Source: Salinibacter altiplanensis (GTDB taxonomy: Bacteria; Bacteroidota; Rhodothermia; Rhodothermales; Salinibacteraceae). From it: a DNA stretch of 64,000 nucleotides. The DNA lies in assembly GCF_002894645.1 (NCBI RefSeq), contig NZ_NCQY01000020.1, forward strand, positions 579,386-643,385. The letters run 5' to 3'. The notes beneath the pieces were generated by a model. That model was given only the letters and a program-made list of their open reading frames with translations, was not told the DNA's origin and made no database searches. Positions 8,967 through 17,960 of the stretch are shown in pieces. The position numbers were made by a program, and so were the translations under genes. The first letter of the stretch is position 1. Each line of letters opens with the position of its first letter.

Positions 8967-9983
8967 ATGGACCGCCCCCGGACCTTTCAGAAAGAGTCGA
9001 TCACGGTTGCCTTCATGGTCCGCCAACTGCGCGAGACCGTGGGGGTGGAGGTGACACCGGCCAACGACGCGGTGGACGCCGCCGAGCGGTCGGTGACCGA
9101 GAGCACCCTCCATCGTCCCGGCCTCGCCCTCACCGGGTACGTTGACCTCTTTACTCACCAGCGCGTTCAGATTCTCGGCAACACCGAGACGCGGTACCTC
9201 CGCCAGCTCGACGCCGCCGATCGGCGGGCTGCGTTCGGGCACCTGACGCAGTTTTCAGTGCCCTGCATCGTGCTCACGGATGGGAATGAGGTGGACGCGT
9301 CGCTCGTAGACATGGCGACGGAGGCGGGCATTCCCGTGTACCGCACCCCACTGCCCACGGTGCAATTCATGTCGTCGCTCCGCAACTTCCTGGCGGATCA
9401 GTTTGCGCTCCAGCGGGCCGTCCATGGCTCCCTCGTCGACGTCTACGGCATCGGCCTCCTCCTGATCGGCCCGCCCGGCATCGGAAAGAGCGAGGTGGCC
9501 CTGGACCTGGTGGAACGGGGGCACCGCCTCGTGGCCGACGACGTGGTGATTGCGACCCAGCGGGACGAATCGATTCTGATGGGGGCGGGCACCGACCTCG
9601 TACAACACTTCATGGAGGTGCGGGGGCTGGGCCTCGTGGACATTCGGTCCATGTTTGGCATCCGGTCGATCCGCTTCCAAAAGCGCATCGAGATTGTCGT
9701 TCACATGGAGCTCTGGGATGAAGAGAAGGAATACACCCGGATCAACATGGTAAAAGATACCCATGAGATCCTGGGGGTGGACCTGCCGATGGTGCGGGTG
9801 CCCATCACGCCGGGCAAGAACATCACGGTGATTTGCGAGGTGATCGCCACGAACTATCTGCTGCGCCATTACGGGCACGATCCGGCAGAGGTGTTTACCG
9901 AGCGGCTTCGAAATCGCATCCAGCAGGAGGGCCCGCCCGCCCCGCGGCGGGGCATCGAGTACTTCGAACGAGACTACGAGTAG
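8967..9983 (+). CDS. hprK: HPr kinase/phosphorylase
   Basis: This 338-residue protein has the HprK two-domain plan. The N-terminal half (1-135) is the substrate-like fold. The C-terminal half carries the P-loop GPPGIGKS (about 168-175), His153 in AVHGSLVDVYG, and the family signature EVRGLGLVDIRSMFG. HprK phosphorylates and dephosphorylates a serine of HPr or an HPr-like protein. An upstream in-frame extension to 8856 exists, but it overlaps the moxR end and the conserved N-terminus starts at ATG 8967. No HPr or PTS gene is nearby. Confidence 0.93.
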   Translation: MDRPRTFQKESITVAFMVRQLRETVGVEVTPANDAVDAAERSVTESTLHRPGLALTGYVDLFTHQRVQILGNTETRYLRQLDAADRRAAFGHLTQFSVPCIVLTDGNEVDASLVDMATEAGIPVYRTPLPTVQFMSSLRNFLADQFALQRAVHGSLVDVYGIGLLLIGPPGIGKSEVALDLVERGHRLVADDVVIATQRDESILMGAGTDLVQHFMEVRGLGLVDIRSMFGIRSIRFQKRIEIVVHMELWDEEKEYTRINMVKDTHEILGVDLPMVRVPITPGKNITVICEVIATNYLLRHYGHDPAEVFTERLRNRIQQEGPPAPRRGIEYFERDYE

Positions 9984-10161
9984 AGGGGCGACGACAAAAA
10001 GACTCTTTTGGAGGAGGGTTCGGCATGACCATTGCACCTATAGTTCCCCCGGTCTCATCGCAGCGAGGGCTGGGCCATTTTTTCCATTCTGGCACAGGGT
10101 CCCGTCAAAGGGGGGCCCGTGACTGGGTCGAATCAAGATCCGATGGGTCTACCTGCTCTGG

Positions 10162-10192
10162 TTGACAGACATGCTCCATCCCGCTATGTTTG
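10162..10192 (+). promoter_or_regulatory. Strong predicted promoter of the M23 peptidase gene
   Basis: TTGACA at 10162-10167 and TATGTT at 10185-10190 are separated by exactly 17 bases. TATGTTTG (10185-10192) also matches the Bacteroidota -7 element TAnnTTTG. The predicted transcript would start near 10198, leaving about 130 bases of untranslated leader before the ATG at 10330. Confidence 0.6.
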
Positions 10193-10220
10193 CAGACGAT
10201 TGTGCCAAAATGTACAAAAA

Positions 10221-10242
10221 GCACGTCCTGCTCCGGACGTGC
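10221..10242 (-). terminator. Perfect 8-bp hairpin with a T-run on the minus strand
   Basis: GCACGTCC and GGACGTGC pair around a 6-base loop. On the minus strand the stem is followed by TTTTTG, the form of a Rho-independent terminator. No minus-strand gene lies nearby, so it may stop antisense transcription, or may simply be a leader hairpin of the plus-strand mRNA. Confidence 0.4.
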
Positions 10243-10329
10243 CTGCGCTCAGATGAGGCACCCGGGCCGGACGCCTCCTTGCCGTCCTGGCACCCGCTCC
10301 CCCACCGGACTTGACGAAGCGTCGCTGCC

Positions 10330-11337
10330 ATGGACCGAGAACGAACATACGTGTACGACCCGGAAACCTGCTCCTTCAAGCAGGTTGAGACGACCTGGGC
10401 CGACTGGGCGGCTCGTGCCGGACAGATCGTAGGGCTTGCTGTGGTTCTTACAGGCCTCCTTTTCTGGGGGGTTGATCAGCAGTGGATCGCCTCGCCCAGC
10501 GAAAAGACGCTCCGGGTTGAGAATACGGCCCTTGAGCAACAACTCGACCGCGTCAATGGCCGAATGACGACGCTGTCTGACCGGCTCGATACGTTGGCAC
10601 GGAAGGACCGCACGCTCTACCGGCGGTTGTTCCAGATGGAACCGATCTCCGAGGACGTGCGGCAGGTCGGAGTCGGGGGCGCCGATCCGTACCGGCAGTT
10701 TGACGACGTGGGGGCGGATACGGAGGCGCTCTTGAAGAAGACGGCTCAGCAGCTCGACAAGCTGGAGCGTCAGATGAGCCTCCAAAAGTCGAGCTATCGG
10801 GAGCTCTACGACGTGGCGAAGGAGCGTCAGGACCGGCTCCGTCAGCTTCCCGCCATCCGCCCGGCCAACGGACGCATCGTCTCCAACTACGGAATGCGCG
10901 AGCACCCCATTCTGGGGGTCCGCAAGATGCACGAGGGGATTGACTTCCTTCTGAAGCGCGGGACGCCCGTCATGGCAACGGCCGAAGGAACGGTGCAGCG
11001 GGCCGAACAAAATCCGAGCTACGGGAAGGTCATCGAACTCAAGCACCCGGAGTCGGAGCACATGACCCTGTACGCGCACCTGTCCGAGATTCCGGACAAG
11101 ATCTATCGTGGGGCGGAGGTGCAACGGGGAGACACCATCGGGTACAGTGGCAACTCGGGATTGTCGACCGGTCCTCATCTCCACTACGAAGTTCATCGGC
11201 TCGATGGGGCGGCCCTCAACCCCATGCAGTTCCTGATGCCGGACATGAGTCCGGAAAGCTACCGCACGCTCGAAGAACGGACCCAGCAGTACCGGGCAAG
11301 CGCGAGCCAGGGCCCCTCCTCCGCGTCGGCACGCTGA
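10330..11337 (+). CDS. M23-family (LytM) zinc metallopeptidase, membrane-anchored
   Basis: This 335-residue protein has a cytoplasmic N-terminus, one transmembrane helix (about 32-50, VGLAVVLTGLLFWGV), a coiled-coil stretch (about 55-180, with LRVENTALEQQLDRVNGRM) and a C-terminal peptidase domain (about 185-300). The zinc and catalytic motifs are HEGIDF and HLHYEV. The domain order matches the envelope-bound LytM proteins that cut peptidoglycan cross-links or activate amidases. All visible catalytic residues are intact, so it is likely an active endopeptidase. It has its own promoter upstream. Confidence 0.9.
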   Translation: MDRERTYVYDPETCSFKQVETTWADWAARAGQIVGLAVVLTGLLFWGVDQQWIASPSEKTLRVENTALEQQLDRVNGRMTTLSDRLDTLARKDRTLYRRLFQMEPISEDVRQVGVGGADPYRQFDDVGADTEALLKKTAQQLDKLERQMSLQKSSYRELYDVAKERQDRLRQLPAIRPANGRIVSNYGMREHPILGVRKMHEGIDFLLKRGTPVMATAEGTVQRAEQNPSYGKVIELKHPESEHMTLYAHLSEIPDKIYRGAEVQRGDTIGYSGNSGLSTGPHLHYEVHRLDGAALNPMQFLMPDMSPESYRTLEERTQQYRASASQGPSSASAR

Positions 11338-11453
11338 GCGGGCACTGGGCGAAACGAAACGTGTCCGGGCGCGTCCGGCACTGTCCGTGCACTGGGGCGT
11401 TGTCTCCCTCCCCACGCGGGCTTTTTCCCGGACTTCCCGATTGCCGTTGCTTC

Positions 11454-14027
11454 ATGCAGACGCGCTTCCCACTGATCGTTTGGACCATCGCCGGGCCGCG
11501 CGCGAGCATCATGGGGGGATTGCTAGTGGGGGGGCTGCTTCTGGTCGGAACGGCCCAGTCTGTCCCGGCTGCTCAGGCGGAGGAGACCATGGGCGCGGCG
11601 GCGGATACCACCGCTCCGGTCGTCCGCGCGGTCGCGATTCAGGGCAACCACCAGTTCTCGTCCGGGGCCCTGAAGGAAAACATACGCACCCAGCCCAATC
11701 GACGCATCCTGGGCGTTCCGGGCCTCACGTGGTGGCGCTGGGTGCACCGGCTCGGAAGCGCCGACTGGATGTGGGAGCGCCTGGGGACGGCCCTCCGGTC
11801 GGGGGGCGAACCGCCCGCCTACATCGACTCGACCACAGTGGGGGCCGACGCCGAGCGCCTGGAGTTGTTTTACCACCAGCGTGGGTTTCGGGACGCCGAG
11901 GTGTCGTACCGGGTCGAGCCTCGGCCACAAGACAATCGCGTGCGGGTGGTCTTCGAGGTGACACCGGGCCCGGCCACGTATCTCCGACGCGTTCAGTATG
12001 CGGGGCTCGATTCGTTGCGGGCGGTTCAGAAGCGGCGCTTCCTGGAAGAGACGGTCTTCGAGGGAGCGCCTGTCTCAATGGAAGACACGTTGCGCCTGCG
12101 GACGCAGGGGCAGCGCTACCGGGAGCCGAAGCTTCTCGAAGAACGCCGGCGCCTCTTGGCCTTCCTGCAGAACGAGGGCTACGCCGGAGTGAGCCGCGAT
12201 TCCGTGCGGGCGGTGGTGTACCGGGCGGCGCCCGACTCGTTTGATGTGACGTTCCGCGTGCGGACGGGGCCGCGCTACCGATTTGGGGACGTGCACTTCG
12301 TGGCCACAGGGCCGGAAGAGGCTCCGCCCCGCTCCGACACGCTCGCGGTGGCGGGGGATACGACCGGGGGACAAACGCCCCGGGTGATGTCCCGGATCGA
12401 AGACGATCGACGCCTCGATCCGGGCGTCGTGCGCCGTAGTCTCCGGTTTGCGCCGGGGGCGTACTACGACCAGTCGGCCGTTCAGGCCACGAAGCGACGC
12501 CTCGACGGCACGGGGGTCTTCGCCTTCACCAATCTGTCCCCCCAGTACGACGCCGCCCGCAGTGACACGACGGGGAACCCGTATCTTCCCCTCCGGATCG
12601 ACGCACAGACCCGGCAGCGGCACCAGCTCCAGGCGGAGACCTTTGCGCTCCAGCGTGAGTCGGTGGGGGCGACCGAGGCCGGGGTGCGACTCAATGAGTT
12701 TGGGGTGGGACTGAGCGGCACGTACGAGAACGTAAACGCCTTTGGGGGGGGAGAGACATTCCGGTTCCGCACGTCGGCCTCCGTGGCGACAGGTCTCGAC
12801 TCGCTCCTCGTGAGCTCGAACCAATTCGAGGGCAGTGCGTCCCTTGTGCTTCCGTACCTCATCCGTCCGTTCCAGTCGCTCGACCGGACGCTCGACCTCT
12901 CGGACACGCGCACACGCGTCTCGCTCACGGGCCTGACGGCTCTCCGAAGCGACCTCGGGCTGCGAATTCGGAGCCGTGTGAACGCACGCTTGCGGCTGGA
13001 GATGGACCACACGCCGACCCAGTCCTCGCTGGTCGACGTCATGGACCTGAGCCTGAGCAACCCAGACACCCTCGACCAGTTCAGCCAGAAATTCCTGCGG
13101 CGCGTGTTTGGGCGCAGGGGGGAGAATCTACAGGATCCGGTGCAGCGGCAGCAAATCCTGGAGGACTACACGCAGCCCCAGGTGAATACCGCCCTCCGGT
13201 ATACGTTTCGGGACGCTACGGCGGGACCGATGCGGCGGCGAAGCGGGCACATCTACGAGGCGTCCGGAGAGGTGGGGAATACGATTCCGCTCCTGCTGGA
13301 CCGGTTCGTGTTTGGGTCCGGCACGCTGGACTACTCCTTGCCCAGTCTCTTCGGGGGGGCGGATGGAGCGACGGGGCGGCTGCTCTACCGGCCCTATCTT
13401 CGGGCGTCGGTAGACCTGCGGCGGTACGTGCCCTTGGGCGCGGGCACGACGCTTGGGCTCAAATTCTTCGGCGGGTGGGCCCATCCCACGGCGGGGCCGA
13501 CGGTGGTGCCGTTCGACCGACGCTTCTTCAGTGGGGGAGCAAACAGCGTCCGTGGATGGCGGCTCCGCGAGCTGGGGCCGGGGGAGGGACTGCCGGTGGA
13601 CACCACGACGTCGGTGCCGGCCAGCCCCTCGAACATTCTGGGGGGAGACGTGAAGCTGGAGTCGAGCATCGAATTGCGGACGACACTCCTTCAAAGCCTA
13701 CTGGCGGCCCGATGGGTGGGGGCCACGTTCCTGGATGTGGGCAACGTGTGGTTTGGCCCACGCAACCGTGGCTTCGGGCGTGTGGAAGATGAGCGGGACG
13801 CGACGGCCTCTCTGCGCGACGGCCGCGACGGCCGGTTTGAGGGGCCCGAGGCACTGCTTGACGTTGGGATTGGGGGTGGGGGGGGACTGCGCCTAGAGTG
13901 GCAGTACCTCATCGTCCGACTCGACCTTGCCTACCGCCTGCACGATCCCTCGCCCCGAAACGACGACGTGTTCGGGGACAACTTCAGCGGTCCGCTCTTG
14001 CACTTCGGCATCGGCCACTCCTTCTGA
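11454..14027 (+). CDS. Omp85/BamA-TamA-family outer-membrane protein
   Basis: This 857-residue protein has a signal peptide in the first 45 residues (ending QSVPAAQAEE), POTRA-type repeats (about 55-330, e.g. VRAVAIQGNHQFSSGALKENI) and a C-terminal 16-strand barrel. The Omp85 hallmark SGGANSVRGWRLRELGPG is present near residue 700, and the final residues GIGHSF end in Phe as expected for barrel proteins. I start it at ATG 11454; a longer in-frame form begins at 11361. It could be a TamA/TamL-like translocation protein rather than the essential BamA. A second Omp85 gene lies at 60.1 kb. Confidence 0.85.
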   Translation: MQTRFPLIVWTIAGPRASIMGGLLVGGLLLVGTAQSVPAAQAEETMGAAADTTAPVVRAVAIQGNHQFSSGALKENIRTQPNRRILGVPGLTWWRWVHRLGSADWMWERLGTALRSGGEPPAYIDSTTVGADAERLELFYHQRGFRDAEVSYRVEPRPQDNRVRVVFEVTPGPATYLRRVQYAGLDSLRAVQKRRFLEETVFEGAPVSMEDTLRLRTQGQRYREPKLLEERRRLLAFLQNEGYAGVSRDSVRAVVYRAAPDSFDVTFRVRTGPRYRFGDVHFVATGPEEAPPRSDTLAVAGDTTGGQTPRVMSRIEDDRRLDPGVVRRSLRFAPGAYYDQSAVQATKRRLDGTGVFAFTNLSPQYDAARSDTTGNPYLPLRIDAQTRQRHQLQAETFALQRESVGATEAGVRLNEFGVGLSGTYENVNAFGGGETFRFRTSASVATGLDSLLVSSNQFEGSASLVLPYLIRPFQSLDRTLDLSDTRTRVSLTGLTALRSDLGLRIRSRVNARLRLEMDHTPTQSSLVDVMDLSLSNPDTLDQFSQKFLRRVFGRRGENLQDPVQRQQILEDYTQPQVNTALRYTFRDATAGPMRRRSGHIYEASGEVGNTIPLLLDRFVFGSGTLDYSLPSLFGGADGATGRLLYRPYLRASVDLRRYVPLGAGTTLGLKFFGGWAHPTAGPTVVPFDRRFFSGGANSVRGWRLRELGPGEGLPVDTTTSVPASPSNILGGDVKLESSIELRTTLLQSLLAARWVGATFLDVGNVWFGPRNRGFGRVEDERDATASLRDGRDGRFEGPEALLDVGIGGGGGLRLEWQYLIVRLDLAYRLHDPSPRNDDVFGDNFSGPLLHFGIGHSF

Positions 14028-14243
14028 GAACCTGTTTTGATTTTGCATCGAATGGGGAGAGCGAGCATCGATGAGCCGACAATCGACGCATGGTCGAGGG
14101 CTGTCGTGGGGCGCCCTGAGCGCCAGCGAAGAAGTGCTTTCAGAGTGCTACTGCCCGAGACCGGATGCGATGTGCAGGCCTTCCCCGCCGCTCGTATCCC
14201 CGACGGTTTGTTACACTTCTCGTCCGATTTGCACTCTGCGGCC

Positions 14244-14843
14244 ATGTCTTTCTTTCGTCCGCTTCTTCGGGCCGGCGCTCGACTGTACCGCTGGCTCTTT
14301 CGGCGCCGGCTGGATTCCCGCACGCGCGAGATCGCGGAGCGTCTCCGAAACGTGCCGGCCTTCAACCACCTCTCGTCGAGCGCCCTGTATGCGATGGCCG
14401 ACGTGACACACCGGCGCACCTATCGACGTGGCGAGCCGCTGTACTACGAGGGCGACCCCGGACTCGGGCTGTACGTTGTGGAGGCCGGCCGGGTGCAGCT
14501 CGTGACAGACCGGGCGCCGGAGTCTGCCCGCGAGCTCCGGGTGGTCGAAACGGGGGAGATGATCGGCGGGCTGTCCCTGCTTGGGGACTTCCGGCGGCTC
14601 GAAACGGCCGAGACCACCGCGGAGACGCAGGTGTTGGGCTTCTTTCGGCCCGACCTCAAGAACGTCATGCGCCGCACTCCGAAGGCCGGCATGGAGATCA
14701 CGATGGCGCTCGCCCGGCACTTGGCGGCTCAGCACGTGGGGCTCATTCGGCGGTACGAAGAGCAGGCGGACGCCCGCACGGCACTCCGGGCCTACGCGGA
14801 GGCGGCCGCGGCGGTTGAGGAGGAGGGCCCGGCCGAAGTGTAA
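14244..14843 (+). CDS. Cyclic-nucleotide-binding-domain protein
   Basis: This encodes 199 residues from ATG 14244; an upstream extension to 14037 has no recognisable sequence. Residues about 45-160 form a cNMP-binding fold: RREPLYYEGDPGLGLYVVEAGRVQLV is the usual strand-turn-strand segment, here with RRGEPLYYEGDPGLG and GEMIGGLSLLGDF in place of the phosphate-binding cassette. There is no DNA-binding helix-turn-helix of the Crp type, so it is probably a sensor or adaptor rather than a transcription factor. The canonical phosphate-binding Arg is not obvious, so ligand binding is uncertain. A basic amphipathic N-terminus (RLYRWLFRRRL) could contact membrane. Confidence 0.75.
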   Translation: MSFFRPLLRAGARLYRWLFRRRLDSRTREIAERLRNVPAFNHLSSSALYAMADVTHRRTYRRGEPLYYEGDPGLGLYVVEAGRVQLVTDRAPESARELRVVETGEMIGGLSLLGDFRRLETAETTAETQVLGFFRPDLKNVMRRTPKAGMEITMALARHLAAQHVGLIRRYEEQADARTALRAYAEAAAAVEEEGPAEV

Positions 14844-15029
14844 GGCCCCTGCTCCACCGTCGCTCGTGGGCAAGACACGGGGCGTCGCGGACGGGCGGCC
14901 TGTAATGATCGTGTCGGTCACGTCGCGGGCACGGCAAAGGGAGGGCTTCGGTCCTGGCACGGGGATCAGCCCTTTCGGCCCTTGCGTTGAGAACAGCGCG
15001 TATTTTCTGTCCAAAGCTCTGTCTCCGGG

Positions 15030-16829
15030 ATGGGTGCCCTCGGCCGTCTCAACCACTTTTTCTGGGAATACAAGTACCTCTTCGTGCCGGGGCTCCTTTT
15101 CACGATGGTCTCGGCCGGATTTCAGATCACGGTGCCGATGGTGGTGCGGCAGGTCGTGGACAGCATTCCCCGCTTCGTGCGCCTGTACACGCTGTACGGC
15201 GGCACGCCGGCGCAGACCGAGCTCTACGCCTACTTCTTCGTCACGCTCGTGCTCTTCGCGCTCGTCATCGTTGCCCTGTCGGGGACGAGCGGCCTCTTCA
15301 TGTTTCTGATGCGGCAGACCGTCGTGGTGGCGTCCCGCCACATCGAGTACGACCTGCGGAATGCCCTCTACGACCACCTGCAGCGGCTCTCCTCGACGTT
15401 CTATCAGGAGTACTCGACAGGGGACGTGATTACGCGGGCGACCGACGACATCGAGAAGGTACGGCGCTACGTGGGCCCGGCCATCATGTACGTCACGCGC
15501 TCGCTCGTGATGGTGCTGGTCGCGGCATCGGTGATGTTTGTCATCTCGCCCACCCTCACGCTCTACGCGCTCACACCGCTGCCGGTGCTGGCCGTGGCGG
15601 TGTTCTTCATGGCGCGCATGGTGCACGACCGCAGCGACCGGCTGCAGCGGCAGTACTCGACGCTGACCAGCCGCGTGCAGGAGGCGCTGTCGGGCATTCG
15701 GGTGCTGAAGGCCTACACGCGGGAGGCCGCGGAGGCGGAGGCCTTCGACGATGAGAGCCGGGAGTACCGGGCGCGCAACCTGACCCTTGCCCTCGTAGAG
15801 TCGGCGTGGCGGCCCTCCTTTTTGTTGCTCGTGGGCGTGTCGACGGTGATCGTGGTGTGGATGGGCGGGCAGCTCGTGGCGGAGGGGGCCATTACCATCG
15901 GAAATATTGCCGAGTACATCATTTACATCAACATGATGACCTGGCCGGTGGCCTCGCTCGGCTTCGTGATCACGATGATCCAGCGAGCCTCCGCCTCGGT
16001 CTCTCGACTGCAGAGCATCATGGACCGGGAGCCGGACATCGATGACGGGCCGCAGACCAATCCGGCGATCCAGCGCCTAGAGGGCCGCATCACGTTCCGC
16101 GACGTGTGGTACCAGTACGAGGACGAGGACGAACCGGCCCTGCGGGGGGTCAGCTTTGATCTTCCGGCCGACCAGACCCTCGCCATCGTCGGACGGACCG
16201 GCTCCGGCAAGAGTACGCTCGTCCGCATGATCCCCCGCCTTCTGGAGCCGGACGCCGGCACGGTTGCCGTCGACGGATCCGAGATCGAGACCGTTCCGCT
16301 GCGGACACTGCGCGAGCACATGGGGTACGTGCCGCAGGACGTGTTTTTGTTCAGCGACACCGTCGCCAACAACATCGCGTTTGGCGACCTCGATGCCGAT
16401 CGTGAAGAAATCCGGGCGGCGGCCGCGGAGGCGGATCTCATGGAGAACGTCGAGAATTTCACGGATGGCTTCGACACATACGTGGGCGAGCGGGGCATTA
16501 CGCTGTCGGGGGGGCAGAAGCAGCGGACCTCGATCGCCCGTGCCCTGATTCGAGATCCCCGCATCTTGGTCTTTGACGACGCGCTCTCGGCCGTCGACAC
16601 GGCGACGGAGCGCAACATCCTGCGCTCGCTGCGAGAGCGGCAGGGCCGCCACACGCTCGTCATCGTGAGCCACCGCCTCAGTGCTGTCCAGGAGGCCGAC
16701 CTCATCCTCGTACTGGAGCAGGGCAGGGTGGTGCAGCGCGGCCCCCACGAGACGCTCGTGAACGAAGACGGTCTCTACGCGGACCTCTACGAAAAGCAGC
16801 TGCTGGAGGAGGAGATTCAGGCACTGTAG
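15030..16829 (+). CDS. ABC exporter half-transporter, degenerate-site subunit (BmrC/YheI-like)
   Basis: This 599-residue protein has an N-terminal six-helix membrane domain (about 15-310) and an ATPase domain (about 350-599). Walker A is GRTGSGKST (about 388), the signature is the standard LSGGQKQR (about 492), and Walker B reads VFDDALSAVD, with Asp in place of the catalytic Glu. That Asp is typical of the degenerate subunit of heterodimeric exporters. The matching canonical subunit would be the half-transporter at 17961, one gene away. Substrate is unknown; multidrug or lipid export is likely. The gene's stop codon lies inside a heptad repeat. Confidence 0.9.
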   Translation: MGALGRLNHFFWEYKYLFVPGLLFTMVSAGFQITVPMVVRQVVDSIPRFVRLYTLYGGTPAQTELYAYFFVTLVLFALVIVALSGTSGLFMFLMRQTVVVASRHIEYDLRNALYDHLQRLSSTFYQEYSTGDVITRATDDIEKVRRYVGPAIMYVTRSLVMVLVAASVMFVISPTLTLYALTPLPVLAVAVFFMARMVHDRSDRLQRQYSTLTSRVQEALSGIRVLKAYTREAAEAEAFDDESREYRARNLTLALVESAWRPSFLLLVGVSTVIVVWMGGQLVAEGAITIGNIAEYIIYINMMTWPVASLGFVITMIQRASASVSRLQSIMDREPDIDDGPQTNPAIQRLEGRITFRDVWYQYEDEDEPALRGVSFDLPADQTLAIVGRTGSGKSTLVRMIPRLLEPDAGTVAVDGSEIETVPLRTLREHMGYVPQDVFLFSDTVANNIAFGDLDADREEIRAAAAEADLMENVENFTDGFDTYVGERGITLSGGQKQRTSIARALIRDPRILVFDDALSAVDTATERNILRSLRERQGRHTLVIVSHRLSAVQEADLILVLEQGRVVQRGPHETLVNEDGLYADLYEKQLLEEEIQAL

Positions 16830-16899
16830 TTCGTGTTGCGTAGTCCGTGTTGCCTCTCTCTTAGGACAAGCAGCCTGAGATACGCACTACGCAGTGCGT
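16826..16899. repeat. Inverted pair of heptad repeats after the first ABC gene
   Basis: The left block is four consecutive 7-bp units, GTAGTTC, GTGTTGC, GTAGTCC, GTGTTGC (16826-16853), the first of which contains the stop codon of the ABC gene. The right block (16877-16897), read on the minus strand, gives GCACTGC, GTAGTGC, GTATCTC. TGCGTAGTCCGT (16837-16848) and ACGCACTACGCA (16882-16893) can pair at 11 of 12 positions. There is also a small internal palindrome, ACGCAC with GTGCGT. Confidence 0.6.
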
Positions 16900-16943
16900 T
16901 TCCCACCCCGACAGATCCTCTCGACTGACTTTTCCTGCACTGG

Positions 16944-17909
16944 ATGACGACCGACGTTATTCCGCTCGGCACGTCCTCGGCGGTGCCGACGGATGAGCGA
17001 CACCTCTCGGCCCTGGCGATTGAGCGGAAGGGACAGGTGCTGCTTTTCGACTGTGGCGAGGGGACGCAGTACCGGCTGCGGGAGGCTGGGCTCAGCTGGG
17101 CACGCATCGACGCCATCTTCGTGACCCACCTGCACGGGGATCACTGCTACGGGCTGCCGGGCCTGCTCTCAACAATGGACCTGCAGCAGCGGACCGCCCC
17201 GGTGACGCTCGTGCTCCCCCCCGGAGGTGCGGCCCTGCTACGGGCCGTGCCCGGAGTCGCGCCGGAGCGCCTGTCCTTTCCGGTGCACGTGGTGGAGGGG
17301 GACGCGGCGCTGGGGCCGAGCGCGGCGTACGAGGCCGACGAGGTGGTCGTGGATGCCCGGCGGCTGGATCACGGCGAAGCCGTCTCGATGGGCTTCCGGG
17401 TGGAAGAGCGAATGCGGCCCGGGCGGTTTGATCCCGAGCAGGCCGGAGCGTTGGGCGTGCCGGAGGGGCCGGCGTTCGGTCGGTTGCAGCGCGGGAATCC
17501 GGTGACGACCCCGGACGGCACGACGGTGAACCCGGCGCAGGTGCTGGGCCCGCCGCGTCCGGGCGTCGCGGTGGCGTACGTGACCGACACGCGCCCCTGC
17601 GACGGGGGGCGTGTTCTCGCCGAGGAGGCCGACCTGCTCTACCACGACGCCACCTTTGCCGACGATCACGCGGCCCGGGCCCACGAGACGGGCCACTCGA
17701 CGGCGCGACAGGCGGCCACGGTCGCCCGCGAGGCAGGGGCCGGTCGGCTGCTCCTGGGACACCTCAGTGCGCGCTATCCGGACCCCACGCCGCTGGAGCG
17801 GGAGGCGCGATCGGTTTTCTCCGCGGCGGCGGTGGCCGAAGAGCTTCGACGCTACGAGCTCGACCCCCGCGAGAAAGAGCCGCCGGTGGACTCAACAGAC
17901 GAATCGTAA
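16944..17909 (+). CDS. rnz: Ribonuclease Z
   Basis: This 321-residue metallo-beta-lactamase-fold enzyme removes the 3' trailer of tRNA precursors. The zinc motif HLHGDHCYGLPGLL (about residues 61-74) matches the ElaC/RNase Z form. Later ligands are seen in YVTDTRPC, HDATFADDH and the C-terminal GHLSARY. The start MTTDVIPLGTSSAVPT is the conserved N-terminus. It lies between two ABC exporter genes, and the downstream one begins 51 bp after its stop, so it may be co-transcribed with them. Confidence 0.93.
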   Translation: MTTDVIPLGTSSAVPTDERHLSALAIERKGQVLLFDCGEGTQYRLREAGLSWARIDAIFVTHLHGDHCYGLPGLLSTMDLQQRTAPVTLVLPPGGAALLRAVPGVAPERLSFPVHVVEGDAALGPSAAYEADEVVVDARRLDHGEAVSMGFRVEERMRPGRFDPEQAGALGVPEGPAFGRLQRGNPVTTPDGTTVNPAQVLGPPRPGVAVAYVTDTRPCDGGRVLAEEADLLYHDATFADDHAARAHETGHSTARQAATVAREAGAGRLLLGHLSARYPDPTPLEREARSVFSAAAVAEELRRYELDPREKEPPVDSTDES

Positions 17910-17960
17910 CACGCTGGCGACCAATGCCGTGTCGTCGTTTCGGGGGACGCAACACTGCGT

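Larger units (their letters stand above)
9984..10329. other. Intergenic region, 346 bp, holding a promoter and a hairpin
   Basis: No gene is supported here. A 46-codon open frame from ATG 10025 has no recognisable features. The region contains the sigma70-type promoter at 10162-10192 and the hairpin at 10221-10242, so it most likely serves as the 5' region of the M23 peptidase gene. Confidence 0.6.

Noticed and set aside
10120..10145. tRNA T-loop-like string (GGGTCGAATC)
   Set aside because: No matching anticodon, D-arm or acceptor stem could be built around it. The other TTCGAA strings, such as those near 27411 and 46435, also fail.
10025..10165. 46-codon frame in the hprK-M23 peptidase gap
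   Set aside because: No recognisable sequence, no ribosome site, and the predicted promoter lies at its end.
14211..15626. 471-codon minus-strand frame over the cyclic-nucleotide and ABC genes
   Set aside because: It spans two recognised plus-strand genes and has no motif of its own.
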